From Paenibacillus sp. DMB20 (lineage in GTDB: Bacteria > Bacillota > Bacilli > Paenibacillales > Paenibacillaceae), in assembly GCF_000987955.1 (NCBI RefSeq), contig NZ_LAZU01000012.1, positions 1-64,000 of the forward strand: DNA of 64,000 nt, given 5' to 3'. Under the pieces are notes generated by a model, which ran no database searches, had not been told where the DNA came from, and saw nothing but the letters and a program-made list of their open reading frames with translations. Positions 7,341 to 14,979 of the stretch are shown piece by piece (position 1 is the first letter of the stretch; every line of letters begins with the position of its first letter). The translations under genes were made by a program, and so were the position numbers.

Positions 7341-8876
7341 ATGCCATATTTAAAGAGGAAGGAAGGACCTATCTACTATGAATACGACAGCTTCGACAAC
7401 ATTCGAGACATCGTAGTGCTTATCCACGGAAACGGCCTGGACAGCAGTTCCTGGGATCTGATCATTCCCTATTTAAGCGGCACGTATAACGTGCTGCGAT
7501 ACGATTTGCGGGGACATGGCCGCAGCGGGGGCGAAACGAGGCTGAGCTGGGATACGTATTGCGGCGATTTGGCTTTTTTGCTGGACAGCTTGAACATCCG
7601 CCGCAGTTATTTTATCGGTCACGGTTTCGGCTGCGACTTGACGATTCAGTTTGCCATGAGGCGCCCCGAGGCTGTTGCCGGCATGGTGCTGCTGTCTCTG
7701 TCGGGACTGCTTCCAAAATATATGGTTGAAAAGGGCTTAGCGCTCCGAAAGTCGGTCGCCGCACACTGCTCGTTTGGCCAAATGGTGGAACAAATGTTCC
7801 AAACCTTTACGATACTTCCTTTGGAGCATCCGATGCTCCGGCGCTTGATATCCGTTATGCGCTCGTTCGAGCCCTCCCGTTACTTCGATCTGCTCGATTT
7901 TATTATTGAGGCCCGATCTATCGACGATCTGAAGAAGCTGGGGATTCCCGTACTTGTGCTGGCCGGCGAGTACGATTCGATTTATACGCCGTACCTGATG
8001 GGACTCATACAGGTTCATGTGCCTGATGCTGCATTTCGCATGATTTCGCATGCTTCCAACTTGGTGTACGTGGATCAGCCGGAGGAGACCAGCCGGTGGG
8101 TACAGCATTTTTTTCAAAGACAAGGCATGCAAGCCAGGGCGCCCGGACGGGGGCCAGTGCCGGATTATTGCTTGGAGAGAAGCATGTTCAGACCAGATCA
8201 TGGACGGGAGATAAGAATCAATTTACTGACGTGCTTTCGAGTCTACGTGAACGGAGAAGAGGTATGGGAAGGGTGGAACCAGCGATTTGCCAAAAACATT
8301 TTTGTTTATTTGGTATTTCACCGTTCCGTATCCCGTGAGAAATTGTGCGAGGAGTTATGGCCGGATGTCAGTTACGTAAAAGCCAGACGGAATTTAAGAG
8401 TGTACCTGTCTCACTTAAAAAGCTTGATTGAACCTTCAGGATATGAAGGCGTTTTCCTAAGCGTTGATATGGAATATATTCATCTGAAGGGGAATGTGTT
8501 TTGCGATTTGATTTATTTCCATCAATCCCTGCGTCAAGCGTATGACGAGCCGGATCCGAAGGTGAAAGCCGCTTTGGCCAAAAGAGTTCTGTGGAACGCG
8601 CCGGACGCGGTGCTGTCGGGGTGGTACGATCATTGGATGATTCATATGCGCGAGTGCATCGAATTTCAACTATACGAGCTGGCCAAATGGATAGCGGCCT
8701 ACCATTACGGGCAGGGTGAAATCATTGAGTATATTGAATACAGCAAATGCGCGCTTGTTTATTATCCGAACGATATGAAGATTCGCCAATCCGTCGCCTC
8801 GGTGTTGCTCAGCATGAACCGTCAGGAAGAAGCCGAAGAGTTGGAGCGGGAGTGGCGGAAGTGGGACGATGCCTGA
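7341..8876 (+). CDS. Alpha/beta-hydrolase fold fused to a SARP/BTAD transcriptional regulator
   Basis: Residues 1-265 form an alpha/beta-hydrolase: oxyanion loop HGNGLDSSSW, nucleophile elbow GHGFG (93-97), acid Asp212 in AGEYDSIY and base His237 in SHASNLVYVDQPE. The elbow should read G-x-S-x-G, but the nucleophile Ser is Gly95, so hydrolysis by the usual route is not expected. Residues 290-385 look like the OmpR-type winged helix of SARP regulators, and 390-511 like a bacterial transcriptional activation domain with helical repeats. I infer a one-component regulator that uses a dead hydrolase pocket to bind a small ligand. AGGAGA precedes the ATG. It is transcribed away from the globin sensor. 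Confidence 0.8.
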   Translation: MPYLKRKEGPIYYEYDSFDNIRDIVVLIHGNGLDSSSWDLIIPYLSGTYNVLRYDLRGHGRSGGETRLSWDTYCGDLAFLLDSLNIRRSYFIGHGFGCDLTIQFAMRRPEAVAGMVLLSLSGLLPKYMVEKGLALRKSVAAHCSFGQMVEQMFQTFTILPLEHPMLRRLISVMRSFEPSRYFDLLDFIIEARSIDDLKKLGIPVLVLAGEYDSIYTPYLMGLIQVHVPDAAFRMISHASNLVYVDQPEETSRWVQHFFQRQGMQARAPGRGPVPDYCLERSMFRPDHGREIRINLLTCFRVYVNGEEVWEGWNQRFAKNIFVYLVFHRSVSREKLCEELWPDVSYVKARRNLRVYLSHLKSLIEPSGYEGVFLSVDMEYIHLKGNVFCDLIYFHQSLRQAYDEPDPKVKAALAKRVLWNAPDAVLSGWYDHWMIHMRECIEFQLYELAKWIAAYHYGQGEIIEYIEYSKCALVYYPNDMKIRQSVASVLLSMNRQEEAEELEREWRKWDDA

Positions 8877-8956
8877 ACGGCACGGCATCTGTCTCGATGC
8901 TCTTGGCGAAGGATAAGATAACCCAGCTTCAAAGCCGTCGCCGTTCCCCAAACGGC

Positions 8957-8988
8957 AACAACCCGGCCTATCTAGGGTCGGGTTGTTG
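8957..8988. terminator. Bidirectional terminator between convergent genes
   Basis: CAACAACCCG (8957-8966) pairs with CGGGTTGTTG (8979-8988). It separates the hydrolase-SARP gene from the convergent DMT transporter gene. The T-rich tail is short. Confidence 0.7.
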
Positions 8989-9021
8989 TTATCTTAATGT
9001 TGTCTACAGAAAGTCCAGTAC

Positions 9022-9879
9022 TCAGCCCCACATGCCGATAAGCAAAATGCCGCAGGTGACGAGGATCGAGCAGGCAATCCGCTTCATGCCCTGCCGCTCT
9101 TTCAGGACCAGGATGCCGAGGAACGTAGCGAATACGGTTCCCGTTTCCCGCAAAGGACCAATATGGGCCATGGGGGCCTGCTCCATCGCAAAAAGGAACA
9201 GCAGATAGGAACCCGGGTTCAGGATCGCTCCAAGCAAAAGCGTGGGGCGGTTGACCTGCCATTCTCTCCGCAACGCCTTGGATCTGATCACCTGGGGGGT
9301 CAGACCGGCCACAAAGCCGATATTCGTAATTTCGAGCAGCGCGAGGGGCGAAATATGCTGCAAATTAAGCTTATCGACGAATACGTAACTGGTGGTGCAC
9401 AGCCCCACGCACAGCGCCATAAGAACAGGCTTCAGGCTATGGGATGAAGCGTCCGGGTGTTTACGGCGAGGGCCGACTCCGCTTAGGACGATAAAGCCGA
9501 TTAGCATGAGGATGATTCCGATCCATCCCCATACGGATAGCGATTCCCTGAGAAAGAGCACCCCGATGATCGGGACGAGCAGCGTGCTGGTTCCTCGCAT
9601 GATCGGATAGATTTGCGATAGATCGCCCAGCTCGTACGTTCGGGACAGCAGCCAGGAATAAACGGCCTGAAGAATAACGGACAGCGCAAGCAGCGCGTAG
9701 GCCCCCCATGATAAGGGGGTCTGCCACAGTTCCATTATTAAGGTCGGCAGCAGCAGGACTGTGCACACCATCATGATGGACCATAGAAAAACGCTTTTGT
9801 TCAGGCTCTTCTTGGTGAACAGGCTCCAGACGGCGTGAGCCATGCCGGAGGCAATGACCAGTAAAATGGGCAATAGCAT
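9022..9879 (-). CDS. EamA/DMT-superfamily transporter
   Basis: The 285-residue protein has ten hydrophobic segments in two EamA repeats. Repeat 1 ends PIIGVLFLRESLSVWGWIGI and repeat 2 ends TFLGILVLKERQGMKR, the usual hallmark at the end of each repeat. Members export or import metabolites; the substrate is unknown. GGAG lies upstream of ATG 9879. The gene begins 20 bases after the metallophosphoesterase gene and probably shares its DeoR-controlled promoter. Confidence 0.85.
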   Translation of the reverse strand: MLLPILLVIASGMAHAVWSLFTKKSLNKSVFLWSIMMVCTVLLLPTLIMELWQTPLSWGAYALLALSVILQAVYSWLLSRTYELGDLSQIYPIMRGTSTLLVPIIGVLFLRESLSVWGWIGIILMLIGFIVLSGVGPRRKHPDASSHSLKPVLMALCVGLCTTSYVFVDKLNLQHISPLALLEITNIGFVAGLTPQVIRSKALRREWQVNRPTLLLGAILNPGSYLLFLFAMEQAPMAHIGPLRETGTVFATFLGILVLKERQGMKRIACSILVTCGILLIGMWG

Positions 9880-9899
9880 GGATGCTTCTCCTTTAATCG

Positions 9900-10862
9900 T
9901 CAGCCTTCCTGACCGGAATGTGGATCATGGACCGGCTGTTCATGCACTGCCGAGCCGTCTGCGAGTCGAAGCCATGTGTTAAAACCGGCTTCTCCTTCAG
10001 TCAAGCGAATCACGCGCGCCCCCCTCGGCATGCCATCCTTGCCGTAGGTGTTATAACCGCTTGCCCGCCCGTAGCAGAGACGTATCCCGTGCAGGGTTCC
10101 ATGGTAGTCGTTAACATGGTCATGACCGCAAAACGTGCCGATAACGTCGCCCATCTCAAGCAGCGCGGTGAACAGCCCCGAGTTGACGGGTGAGCAGCAA
10201 ACCGGTTCAAATTTATGCCCGTAGCAGACCTGGGTATCCCATAATTCCTGGTATTCCGGAACGGGGATATGGAAGAAGGCGAGTGCGGGCAGCTTGTTTT
10301 CCCGCTCCGGCGGATTCAGCCGCGCCGACTCGGAGACCAGCCAGTTTATTTGGTTCCGACGGACCCAGTTGTAGCCGGGAACACGCTCGAGAGGGGAATA
10401 GTCGCCTGAATCCAGGAAATAAAGATTGGCCGCGGGTTTTCCTTCGGAATCCAAAAGCTCCAGTACATAATTGCCCTCACCTGCAAGCTCTTCCGGCCCT
10501 GCTTGCGTTACGGTATGCGAATGCGACAGGGCCACCTGCATGAGTTCTTTGCGCGTGATTCCGCTTTCCGTATCGTGATTGCCGAACACGCAGGCCCACG
10601 GAATGCTCCGCTCTTCGACCGCTGCGACGGCATCGCGGAAAGCCTGGGCCGGATCGGCGCATCGTTCAATGCCGGGGGAGGTGTCTCCGGTATAGATGAT
10701 GTCTCCGGTAAACACGACAAGATCCGGTTTTTCCGATTCCATCACAAGTTCCATCAATTCACGGGTTTTTCGATCCTCGGTTCCTCCGTCCTTCCAATGA
10801 AGATCGGTAAATTGCACAATGGTAAACGTGCCGTTCGGCTGAAAAGATAATGGGCGGTTCAT
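9900..10862 (-). CDS. Calcineurin-like metallophosphoesterase
   Basis: The 320-residue product shows all metal-binding blocks of the family in order: FTDLHWKDGG (D-x-H), GDIIYTGD, FGNHDTESG, FHIPVPEY and FCGHDHVND. It lacks a signal peptide and resembles cytoplasmic members of the purple acid phosphatase-like group. The frame is open to 10991, but GGGGG upstream of ATG 10862 marks the start, and the promoter lies inside the longer frame. It heads an operon with the DMT gene, divergent from a DeoR regulator, which suggests a role in phospho-sugar or phosphodiester use. That role is inferred. Confidence 0.85.
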   Translation of the reverse strand: MNRPLSFQPNGTFTIVQFTDLHWKDGGTEDRKTRELMELVMESEKPDLVVFTGDIIYTGDTSPGIERCADPAQAFRDAVAAVEERSIPWACVFGNHDTESGITRKELMQVALSHSHTVTQAGPEELAGEGNYVLELLDSEGKPAANLYFLDSGDYSPLERVPGYNWVRRNQINWLVSESARLNPPERENKLPALAFFHIPVPEYQELWDTQVCYGHKFEPVCCSPVNSGLFTALLEMGDVIGTFCGHDHVNDYHGTLHGIRLCYGRASGYNTYGKDGMPRGARVIRLTEGEAGFNTWLRLADGSAVHEQPVHDPHSGQEG

Positions 10863-10883
10863 ATCAGTTCCCCCTTGACAAAC

Positions 10884-10929
10884 TGTAGATTTGTTGTTGT
10901 TTTTGTTTGTTTTATGTTGTTTCTTGTTG
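10884..10929. promoter_or_regulatory. Candidate DeoR operator over the metallophosphoesterase transcript start
   Basis: Read on the minus strand this stretch is a run of AACAA-type repeats including AAACAACATAAA (10911-10922). The same AAACAACATRAAA motif recurs at 11096-11108 just after the deoR promoter. A shared motif on both sides of a divergent pair fits binding by the DeoR protein encoded next door. Confidence 0.5.
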
Positions 10930-10958
10930 ATTGTATGCCCTGTATCAAGATCTGTCAA
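10930..10958 (-). promoter_or_regulatory. Sigma-A promoter for the metallophosphoesterase operon
   Basis: On the minus strand TTGACA (10953-10958) and TACAAT (10930-10935) are separated by 17 bases. The AACAA-rich operator begins directly downstream. Confidence 0.8.
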
Positions 10959-11060
10959 TTCCTTTTTTCGCACCGAAGGACAGCGATTCACGGGCTTGTA
11001 AAGCTAGGGAAATAGAGAATGGTAACTATCGGGGCCATAAAAAAAACGTATTTTGAAAGT

Positions 11061-11108
11061 TTGACAAGGTTCAGAGCGGAACGATAAACTGGACAAAACA
11101 ACATGAAA
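11061..11108 (+). promoter_or_regulatory. deoR-family gene promoter with operator
   Basis: TTGACA at 11061-11066 and ATAAAC at 11084-11089 are 17 bases apart. AAACAACATGAAA at 11096-11108 matches the motif on the other side of the intergenic region and would overlap the transcript start. Confidence 0.6.
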
Positions 11109-11152
11109 TCACATGAAAGCAACGGGAAGGCCATTACAGGAGGGAATATCAT

Positions 11153-11923
11153 ATGTCCTTAACCTATGAGGAACGCCGGCAAACGATTCTTGCCCGGTTA
11201 AGCATGGAAGGCAAGGTACAGGTGCATGATCTTGCCGCTTTATTCAACGTCTCGACGGAAACGATCCGGCGCGACCTGGACCGGCTGGAGAAGGAAGGGA
11301 GGCTGCGGAAAGTATACGGCGGCGCAGTGCAGACTCGTTCCGGATGGATAGAGCCTACCTTTTTAAAAAGATCCCAAATGTTTCGGGAGGAAAAGCAGGC
11401 CATCGGCAAAACCGCAGCCTCTCTCGTTAAGGACGGGGAGACGGTTATGTTGGATAACGGTACAACGACATTGGAGATCATGCGTCATCTGAAAGACCGT
11501 GCCCATGTAACGGTCATCACCAATTCCGTGCCCGTTTTGGCTTGCGCCTTGGAGGGTTTCAAGGGAAAGATTGTTTTTGCCGGCGGCGAGGTGAACATGG
11601 GCGTTCAGGCGGCAACGGGACCTATCGCTCATGAGCTGCTGGATCAGTTTAAGGTGAACAAGGCGTTTATCTCGGCCGGCGGCATCTCGTTATCGGACGG
11701 CATTACGGAGTACAATCTGGATGAAGCTTTAGTGTCCCGGAAGATGATGCTCAGAACGGAGGAATCGATTCTCGTCGCGGACCATTCCAAGTTCGGGGTT
11801 ACGACTTTTGCCCAAATTGCTCCCATTGAGCAAATTTCCATGATCGTGACCGACTCGGGCTGTACCGCGGAATGGATCGAGGCGCTGAACAGGCTGGATG
11901 TGGAGGTTCTGACAGGGCAGTAG
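11153..11923 (+). CDS. DeoR/GlpR-family transcriptional regulator
   Basis: The 256-residue protein has the DeoR N-terminal helix-turn-helix (residues 1-57) with VSTETIRRDLDRLEKEG as recognition region. A C-terminal sugar-phosphate isomerase-like sensor domain follows, with LDNGTTTLEIMRHL and GGISLSDGITEYN motifs. Family members bind phosphorylated sugars. AGGAGGG precedes ATG 11153. It is divergent from the metallophosphoesterase/DMT operon, with shared operator-like motifs between them, so it probably represses both itself and that operon. Confidence 0.9.
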   Translation: MSLTYEERRQTILARLSMEGKVQVHDLAALFNVSTETIRRDLDRLEKEGRLRKVYGGAVQTRSGWIEPTFLKRSQMFREEKQAIGKTAASLVKDGETVMLDNGTTTLEIMRHLKDRAHVTVITNSVPVLACALEGFKGKIVFAGGEVNMGVQAATGPIAHELLDQFKVNKAFISAGGISLSDGITEYNLDEALVSRKMMLRTEESILVADHSKFGVTTFAQIAPIEQISMIVTDSGCTAEWIEALNRLDVEVLTGQ

Positions 11924-11941
11924 GCCGGTTTTGTTTAAGAG

Positions 11942-12047
11942 ATAAGAAAGTATAAACGTCAAAGGTTTGCCGTCCTTATCTCGCAAGAAAAACTTCCGCT
12001 ATACGCGGTCTGTCTTCTGAGAAGGGCGTCGATAGACGTTTTTCTTA
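11942..12047 (+). repeat. Dispersed structured repeat, copy R2
   Basis: This is about 106 bp, nearly identical to R3 directly after it, with the same ATAAGAAAG start, CCGC-TATAC-GCGG hairpin and T-rich end. It has GGGCGTC where the others have AGTACGTC. It begins 18 bases after the deoR stop codon. Confidence 0.85.
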
Positions 12048-12051
12048 AGAG

Positions 12052-12159
12052 ATAAGAAAGTATAAACGTCAAAGGTTTGCCATCCTTATCTCGCAAGAAA
12101 AACTTCCGCTATACGCGGTCTGTCTTCTGAGAAAGTACGTCGATAGACGTTTTTCTTAT
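12052..12159 (+). repeat. Dispersed structured repeat, copy R3 (tandem with R2)
   Basis: This 108-bp unit is joined to R2 through the short linker AGAG. It holds the complete set of internal pairs: CCGC/GCGG, AAGAAAAAC/GTTTTTCTT and ACGTC/GACGT. Confidence 0.85.
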
Positions 12160-12277
12160 TTTGGAGTCAGCGGCTCTCCAGGAAATTCTTCCGATAAGGG
12201 AAAGTGTTTGATGAGTCCGGCGTGGAGATAGATATATTCATAGGTCGATATACAAAGCAATCCCGCATCCTCCGGCA

Positions 12278-12297
12278 TATCCTATCCTATCCTATCC
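12278..12297 (+). repeat. TATCC pentanucleotide repeat, four copies
   Basis: Four perfect TATCC units end 4 bases before the first possible start of the next small gene. Simple repeats next to a start can vary in copy number, but no function is visible. Confidence 0.8.
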
Positions 12298-12301
12298 AAA
12301 T

Positions 12302-12580
12302 TTGCGGGAGGTGTGGAGATTGGTGAGATCGAATGCAGGAGTCGAGAATCAGGTCTATTCCAACCGGGTGCTTCGTTCCGAGTTTGATGGGAACTGGGCA
12401 ACGTCGGTTTCAAAAAGCGGGTACGTGATCTATACCGCCACCGCGAACCGAGCCAAAGTGGATGTGCTGCTTTCGAACGGCTCCGGTAAACGCCTGATCT
12501 TCAAAAAGGGAGGCAAGGTGCTCGTAGGAGGCGGTGGAGTCAGCCACTACAGCAAGCCTCATGTGGCCATCGATATTTGA
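12302..12580 (+). CDS. Small hypothetical protein
   Basis: I do not recognise this protein of up to 92 residues. The better start is TTG 12320 or GTG 12323, behind GGGAGGTG, giving about 85 residues. It is beta-rich and glycine-containing, with SEFDGNWATSVSKSGYVIYTA and KKGGKVLVGGGGVSHY, and has no signal peptide or membrane segment. It could be the surviving C-terminal part of a larger protein. A strong hairpin follows the stop. Confidence 0.45.
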   Translation: MREVWRLVRSNAGVENQVYSNRVLRSEFDGNWATSVSKSGYVIYTATANRAKVDVLLSNGSGKRLIFKKGGKVLVGGGGVSHYSKPHVAIDI

Positions 12581-12586
12581 CATGAA

Positions 12587-12642
12587 GGGGCTGTTCCCAA
12601 AGTAGATTTTAAGATTTTTCTACATTGGAACAGCCCCCGATT
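12587..12642 (+). terminator. Long hairpin terminator after the small gene
   Basis: GGGGCTGTTCC pairs with GGAACAGCCCC, with an inner AGTAGA/TCTACA stem, and is followed by a T-rich stretch. Confidence 0.75.
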
Positions 12643-12693
12643 TTTATATTCTTGTTTTTCCAATTTAAGTAGATTTTCATTCGTTGACACTGG

Positions 12694-12800
12694 TTCCGTT
12701 AAATTCTGCTTTTTGGGCGATTTGAGCTGGTTTACTGACAACCGTTCCGTTATTTAGCCGTTTGCTGCCCACAAGCCCCTTTCGAGCCGAATAGCGGAAC
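12694..12800. repeat. GTTCCGTTA-type short repeats, cluster 1
   Basis: GTTCCGTTA occurs at about 12693 and 12744, and its inverse TAGCGGAAC at 12792-12800. Related GTCCGTTA elements cluster at 38863-39050. No gene is seen in the stretch. Confidence 0.55.
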
Positions 12801-12843
12801 CTGTGTCATCATTGGCCGTGGCTACAGACCGCTCTCTCTTGAC

Positions 12844-12889
12844 AAAAAAACGAGGCGTCCCGTGCAGTGAACCTTTTGGGATGCCCCTC
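12844..12889 (-). terminator. Minus-strand terminator downstream of the ArsR-type gene
   Basis: On the minus strand GGGGCATCCC pairs with GGGACGCCTC across a 16-base loop and is followed by seven T. It points the right way to end the gene at 12987-13916, though an IS-end-like sequence lies between. Confidence 0.6.
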
Positions 12890-12920
12890 CTTCATATTAT
12901 TAGGCCATCCGGAGATGAAG

Positions 12921-12972
12921 TGACCCCCAATTGTTGGACACACGCTAACAATTGGAGGTGCAGTTCAAGATT
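12921..12972. mobile_element. IS-end-like relic (possibly IS3 family)
   Basis: TGACCCCCAATTGTTGGACA is followed by TAACAATTGGAGGTGCAG. CCAATTGTT (12927-12935) and AACAATTGG (12947-12955) are inverted repeats. Starts of the TGACCCC type followed by a GTGCAGTTCA stretch are common at ends of IS3-like elements. No transposase is present, so this is at most a solo end. Confidence 0.3.
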
Positions 12973-12986
12973 GCTGGTTGGCCTTT

Positions 12987-13916
12987 TTACTTACTGTTCT
13001 TTTTTATGCCGAATACGTAAGACTCCAACAGCGCCTTCAGCTGGTCAAAGGATTCGGGCCTTGCGCTGTATTTATATTTTTCGTTGGGCTTCTTGAAGTG
13101 CATGCGTAGGAGCCCCGCCGTTTTGAGCAGGGACAGATGATAGTGGAGGTTGCTCTTGGACAGTCCGGTTTTCTGCTGCAGCTCGGTAAAAGTGACCGGA
13201 CCGCCGGCCAAAATGTGCAGCAGCACAAGCCTTTTCTCATCCGCCAGCCCTTTGGTCATGCGAAGCAGCTGATGGGTGGGCGTATCTTCAGGGGTTTGCT
13301 CATCATCTACGGCATAGTTGATGACGAACAACCGACTGTTCACAAAGTCCATCCGGTTTAAGGGTTTGATGTGGTAGGCCGGAATGAGAAGGATGGTGTC
13401 GTATTCGTCAACCGGATCCAGCACGATTCCGCTGGTTGCTTCGTCAATCAGGTCAATGTAAGGAACCTGCTCGTTCAATTGTTTCATGCGGGAGGCCGAA
13501 CGTTCCAGCAATTCATGAATTTCTTGAGAGATTGGACAGACGCGGTGCCATTCCGTCAAAATCTCAAGGCTCAGATCGCGAAAGGCCTTCAGCCCCATGG
13601 AAATCCCCTCTTCAAGATGCGGTGCCAGCATTTCATAGAGTTGCCCCTCGCCCAAATCGGCAAACCACGCTAGGAACGATTCCACATTTTGTTTTTCCGG
13701 GCTGTCCACAATCACGAGATGCAAATAAGTTATGATTTCGCATAAATCCAAATCCTCAAGTTTTTTCTCGAAAGACTCGGAAAGGTTCTTCCGTATTTCC
13801 TTCCTCCATTTGTTGCCGAGGTCATGAAGATGATTTTTATGATCCGTATAAGCAAATAAGCTTGTTACAAGCTCATGAACAGGAGAATATTCGATTCTGA
13901 TCAGGGGCATATCCAT
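12987..13916 (-). CDS. ArsR-type winged-helix regulator with a long N-terminal domain
   Basis: The C-terminal third is an ArsR-like winged helix: LADEKRLVLLHILAGGPVTF, then the recognition helix TGLSKSNLHYHLSLLKTAGL, then a basic wing. Residues 1-215 form a large domain opening with IEYSPVHELVTSLFAYTD. This resembles the DUF5937-type sensor-like domain found in Firmicute ArsR proteins; that family name is from memory. A GAGGTG site fits ATG 13916. The intergenic region ahead has three imperfect TTGAAC/GTTCA dyads that suit an autoregulatory operator array. Confidence 0.8.
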   Translation of the reverse strand: MDMPLIRIEYSPVHELVTSLFAYTDHKNHLHDLGNKWRKEIRKNLSESFEKKLEDLDLCEIITYLHLVIVDSPEKQNVESFLAWFADLGEGQLYEMLAPHLEEGISMGLKAFRDLSLEILTEWHRVCPISQEIHELLERSASRMKQLNEQVPYIDLIDEATSGIVLDPVDEYDTILLIPAYHIKPLNRMDFVNSRLFVINYAVDDEQTPEDTPTHQLLRMTKGLADEKRLVLLHILAGGPVTFTELQQKTGLSKSNLHYHLSLLKTAGLLRMHFKKPNEKYKYSARPESFDQLKALLESYVFGIKKNSK

Positions 13917-13976
13917 TATCACCTCAAAGGATTCTCATTCGAATTTTATGATACCACATCCTAAGTAAAATAAATA

Positions 13977-14037
13977 TTGAACTTTAAATTAGTTCATATA
14001 TAATTGAACTTAAATTACTAGTTCTAAAATTTATGAA
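13977..14037. promoter_or_regulatory. Array of three ArsR-like operator dyads
   Basis: TTGAAC..GTTCA (13977-13996), GTTCA..TGAAC (13992-14009) and AGTTC..GAAC (14020-14037) form overlapping A/T-rich inverted repeats. They lie between the ArsR-type gene (minus) and the 35-codon gene (plus), so both promoters could be controlled. Confidence 0.55.
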
Positions 14038-14060
14038 CCGAATTGAGGGAGGAGAGCGGA

Positions 14061-14168
14061 ATGAACCATTGGTTTAATGCGGAATTTCTCATACGGCAGC
14101 AGCAGATGGAACTGGAAAAAGAGTCCGGGGAATCATGGAAGTTCAGGCACCGCCCAAGAAAAGCTTAA
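14061..14168 (+). CDS. 35-residue small protein
   Basis: An open frame of 35 codons begins at ATG 14061 behind an excellent GGGAGGAGAG site and ends TAA 14168. It starts MNHWFNAEFLIRQQQMELE and ends in a basic stretch RHRPRKA, suggesting one amphipathic helix with a charged tail. It sits directly downstream of the ArsR-like operator array. Function is unknown. The site and spacing make translation likely. Confidence 0.55.
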   Translation: MNHWFNAEFLIRQQQMELEKESGESWKFRHRPRKA

Positions 14169-14294
14169 AAGGGAGGAAGTCACTCCCCAAAAGAAACGGA
14201 ATTTCAAGCGGGCAACAAACGCTGTGTAGTTTCAAATTAAGGTGAAGGATGACGAAAAAAAAATCGTTCCATACGAAGAAAGGGGCTGGGATCT

Positions 14295-14642
14295 ATGGAC
14301 GGTTCATATGGAGAGGCTTTTCAGGAAGGTACGGAGCGGATGTCCGGCTCGTTGGCCGCGAATCGCAAGGAGAAGGGCGAAGCACTATTGTCTGCCGTCC
14401 TTTCTCTGCCGGAGACTTTAAGGGAGCCGATGTATTTGTATTATTATGAACATTTCAACACGCTGGAAATTGCCGAGGTACTCCTAATCGAGCCCGAAAA
14501 TGTGCGGAACCGAATGAGCCGAGCCAGAAAGAAGCTGAAAAAGCAGCTGGGGGTCTCGCAACTTGACCACCTAAAGGAAGTAAGGAATTGCTGGTCAGCC
14601 TCCAAGCGATCCTATAACATAGGGGTGAGGCTATTAGGCTAA
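14295..14642 (+). pseudogene. Truncated ECF sigma factor (region 4 only)
   Basis: The frame encodes LPETLREPMYLYYYEHFNTL, a helix-turn-helix, then NRMSRARKKLKKQLG, a clear sigma-70 region 4. No region 2 is found upstream, so the protein cannot be a working sigma factor. The last part after KKQLG is unrelated. Another frame (14249-14449) overlaps it but looks unreal. Read as a remnant in a decayed stretch. Confidence 0.6.
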
Positions 14643-14720
14643 GGTAGCAATCGGGTGAGGCTGTATTGCCTGTGGCAACCATTGAAACGCAGGCATCGCC
14701 GCCAGGATCGCGGATCCATC

Positions 14721-14905
14721 ATCCGGCCAAAGCTTATCTATTACATGAGAAACGATTACGGATTGCATAGAATCGCGGTTGCTGAAAGCGATGACGGCGG
14801 GAAGACATCGCTGTACGCCAGGTGATTAAAGATGAGGGATTCGGCTATTCCCGTCTGACGGTTTTGGCGCAGGGCGAGATCGGGATTCTGCTGCGACCTG
14901 AGCTC
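14721..14905 (+). pseudogene. Remnant of a BNR-repeat (sialidase-like) protein
   Basis: One frame reads RPKLIYYMRNDYGLHRIAV, then AESDDGGKT, close to the Asp-box S-x-D-x-G-x-T of sialidases. After a frame change near 14820 the next frame gives EGFGYSRLTVLAQGEIGIL, like the family's GYSxLxVLPDGxIG segment. No intact gene remains. This and the sigma remnant fill most of 14170-14907. Confidence 0.4.
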
Positions 14906-14908
14906 GGA

Positions 14909-14935
14909 TGTCACAAACGGTGCTGTTGAACTGTC
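14909..14935 (+). promoter_or_regulatory. ECF41-type promoter of the sigma factor gene
   Basis: TGTCACA (14909-14915), 16 bases, then TGTC (14932-14935). As I recall it, the described ECF41 consensus is TGTCACA-N16-CGTC. It ends 44 bases before the start codon, pointing to autoregulation. Confidence 0.65.
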
Positions 14936-14979
14936 TCCTTAGTATCACTACCGAAACAGGGTTAGGAGGAAGTCGGATC

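Noticed and set aside
11942..12159. Possible CRISPR array because of near-identical tandem units
   Set aside because: There are only two units of about 107 bp with no unique spacers; further copies are dispersed 12 and 26 kb away.
14249..14449. 66-codon frame with a fair ribosome site (AAGGTGAAGG)
   Set aside because: It overlaps the clearer sigma region 4 remnant in another frame and has no recognisable content.
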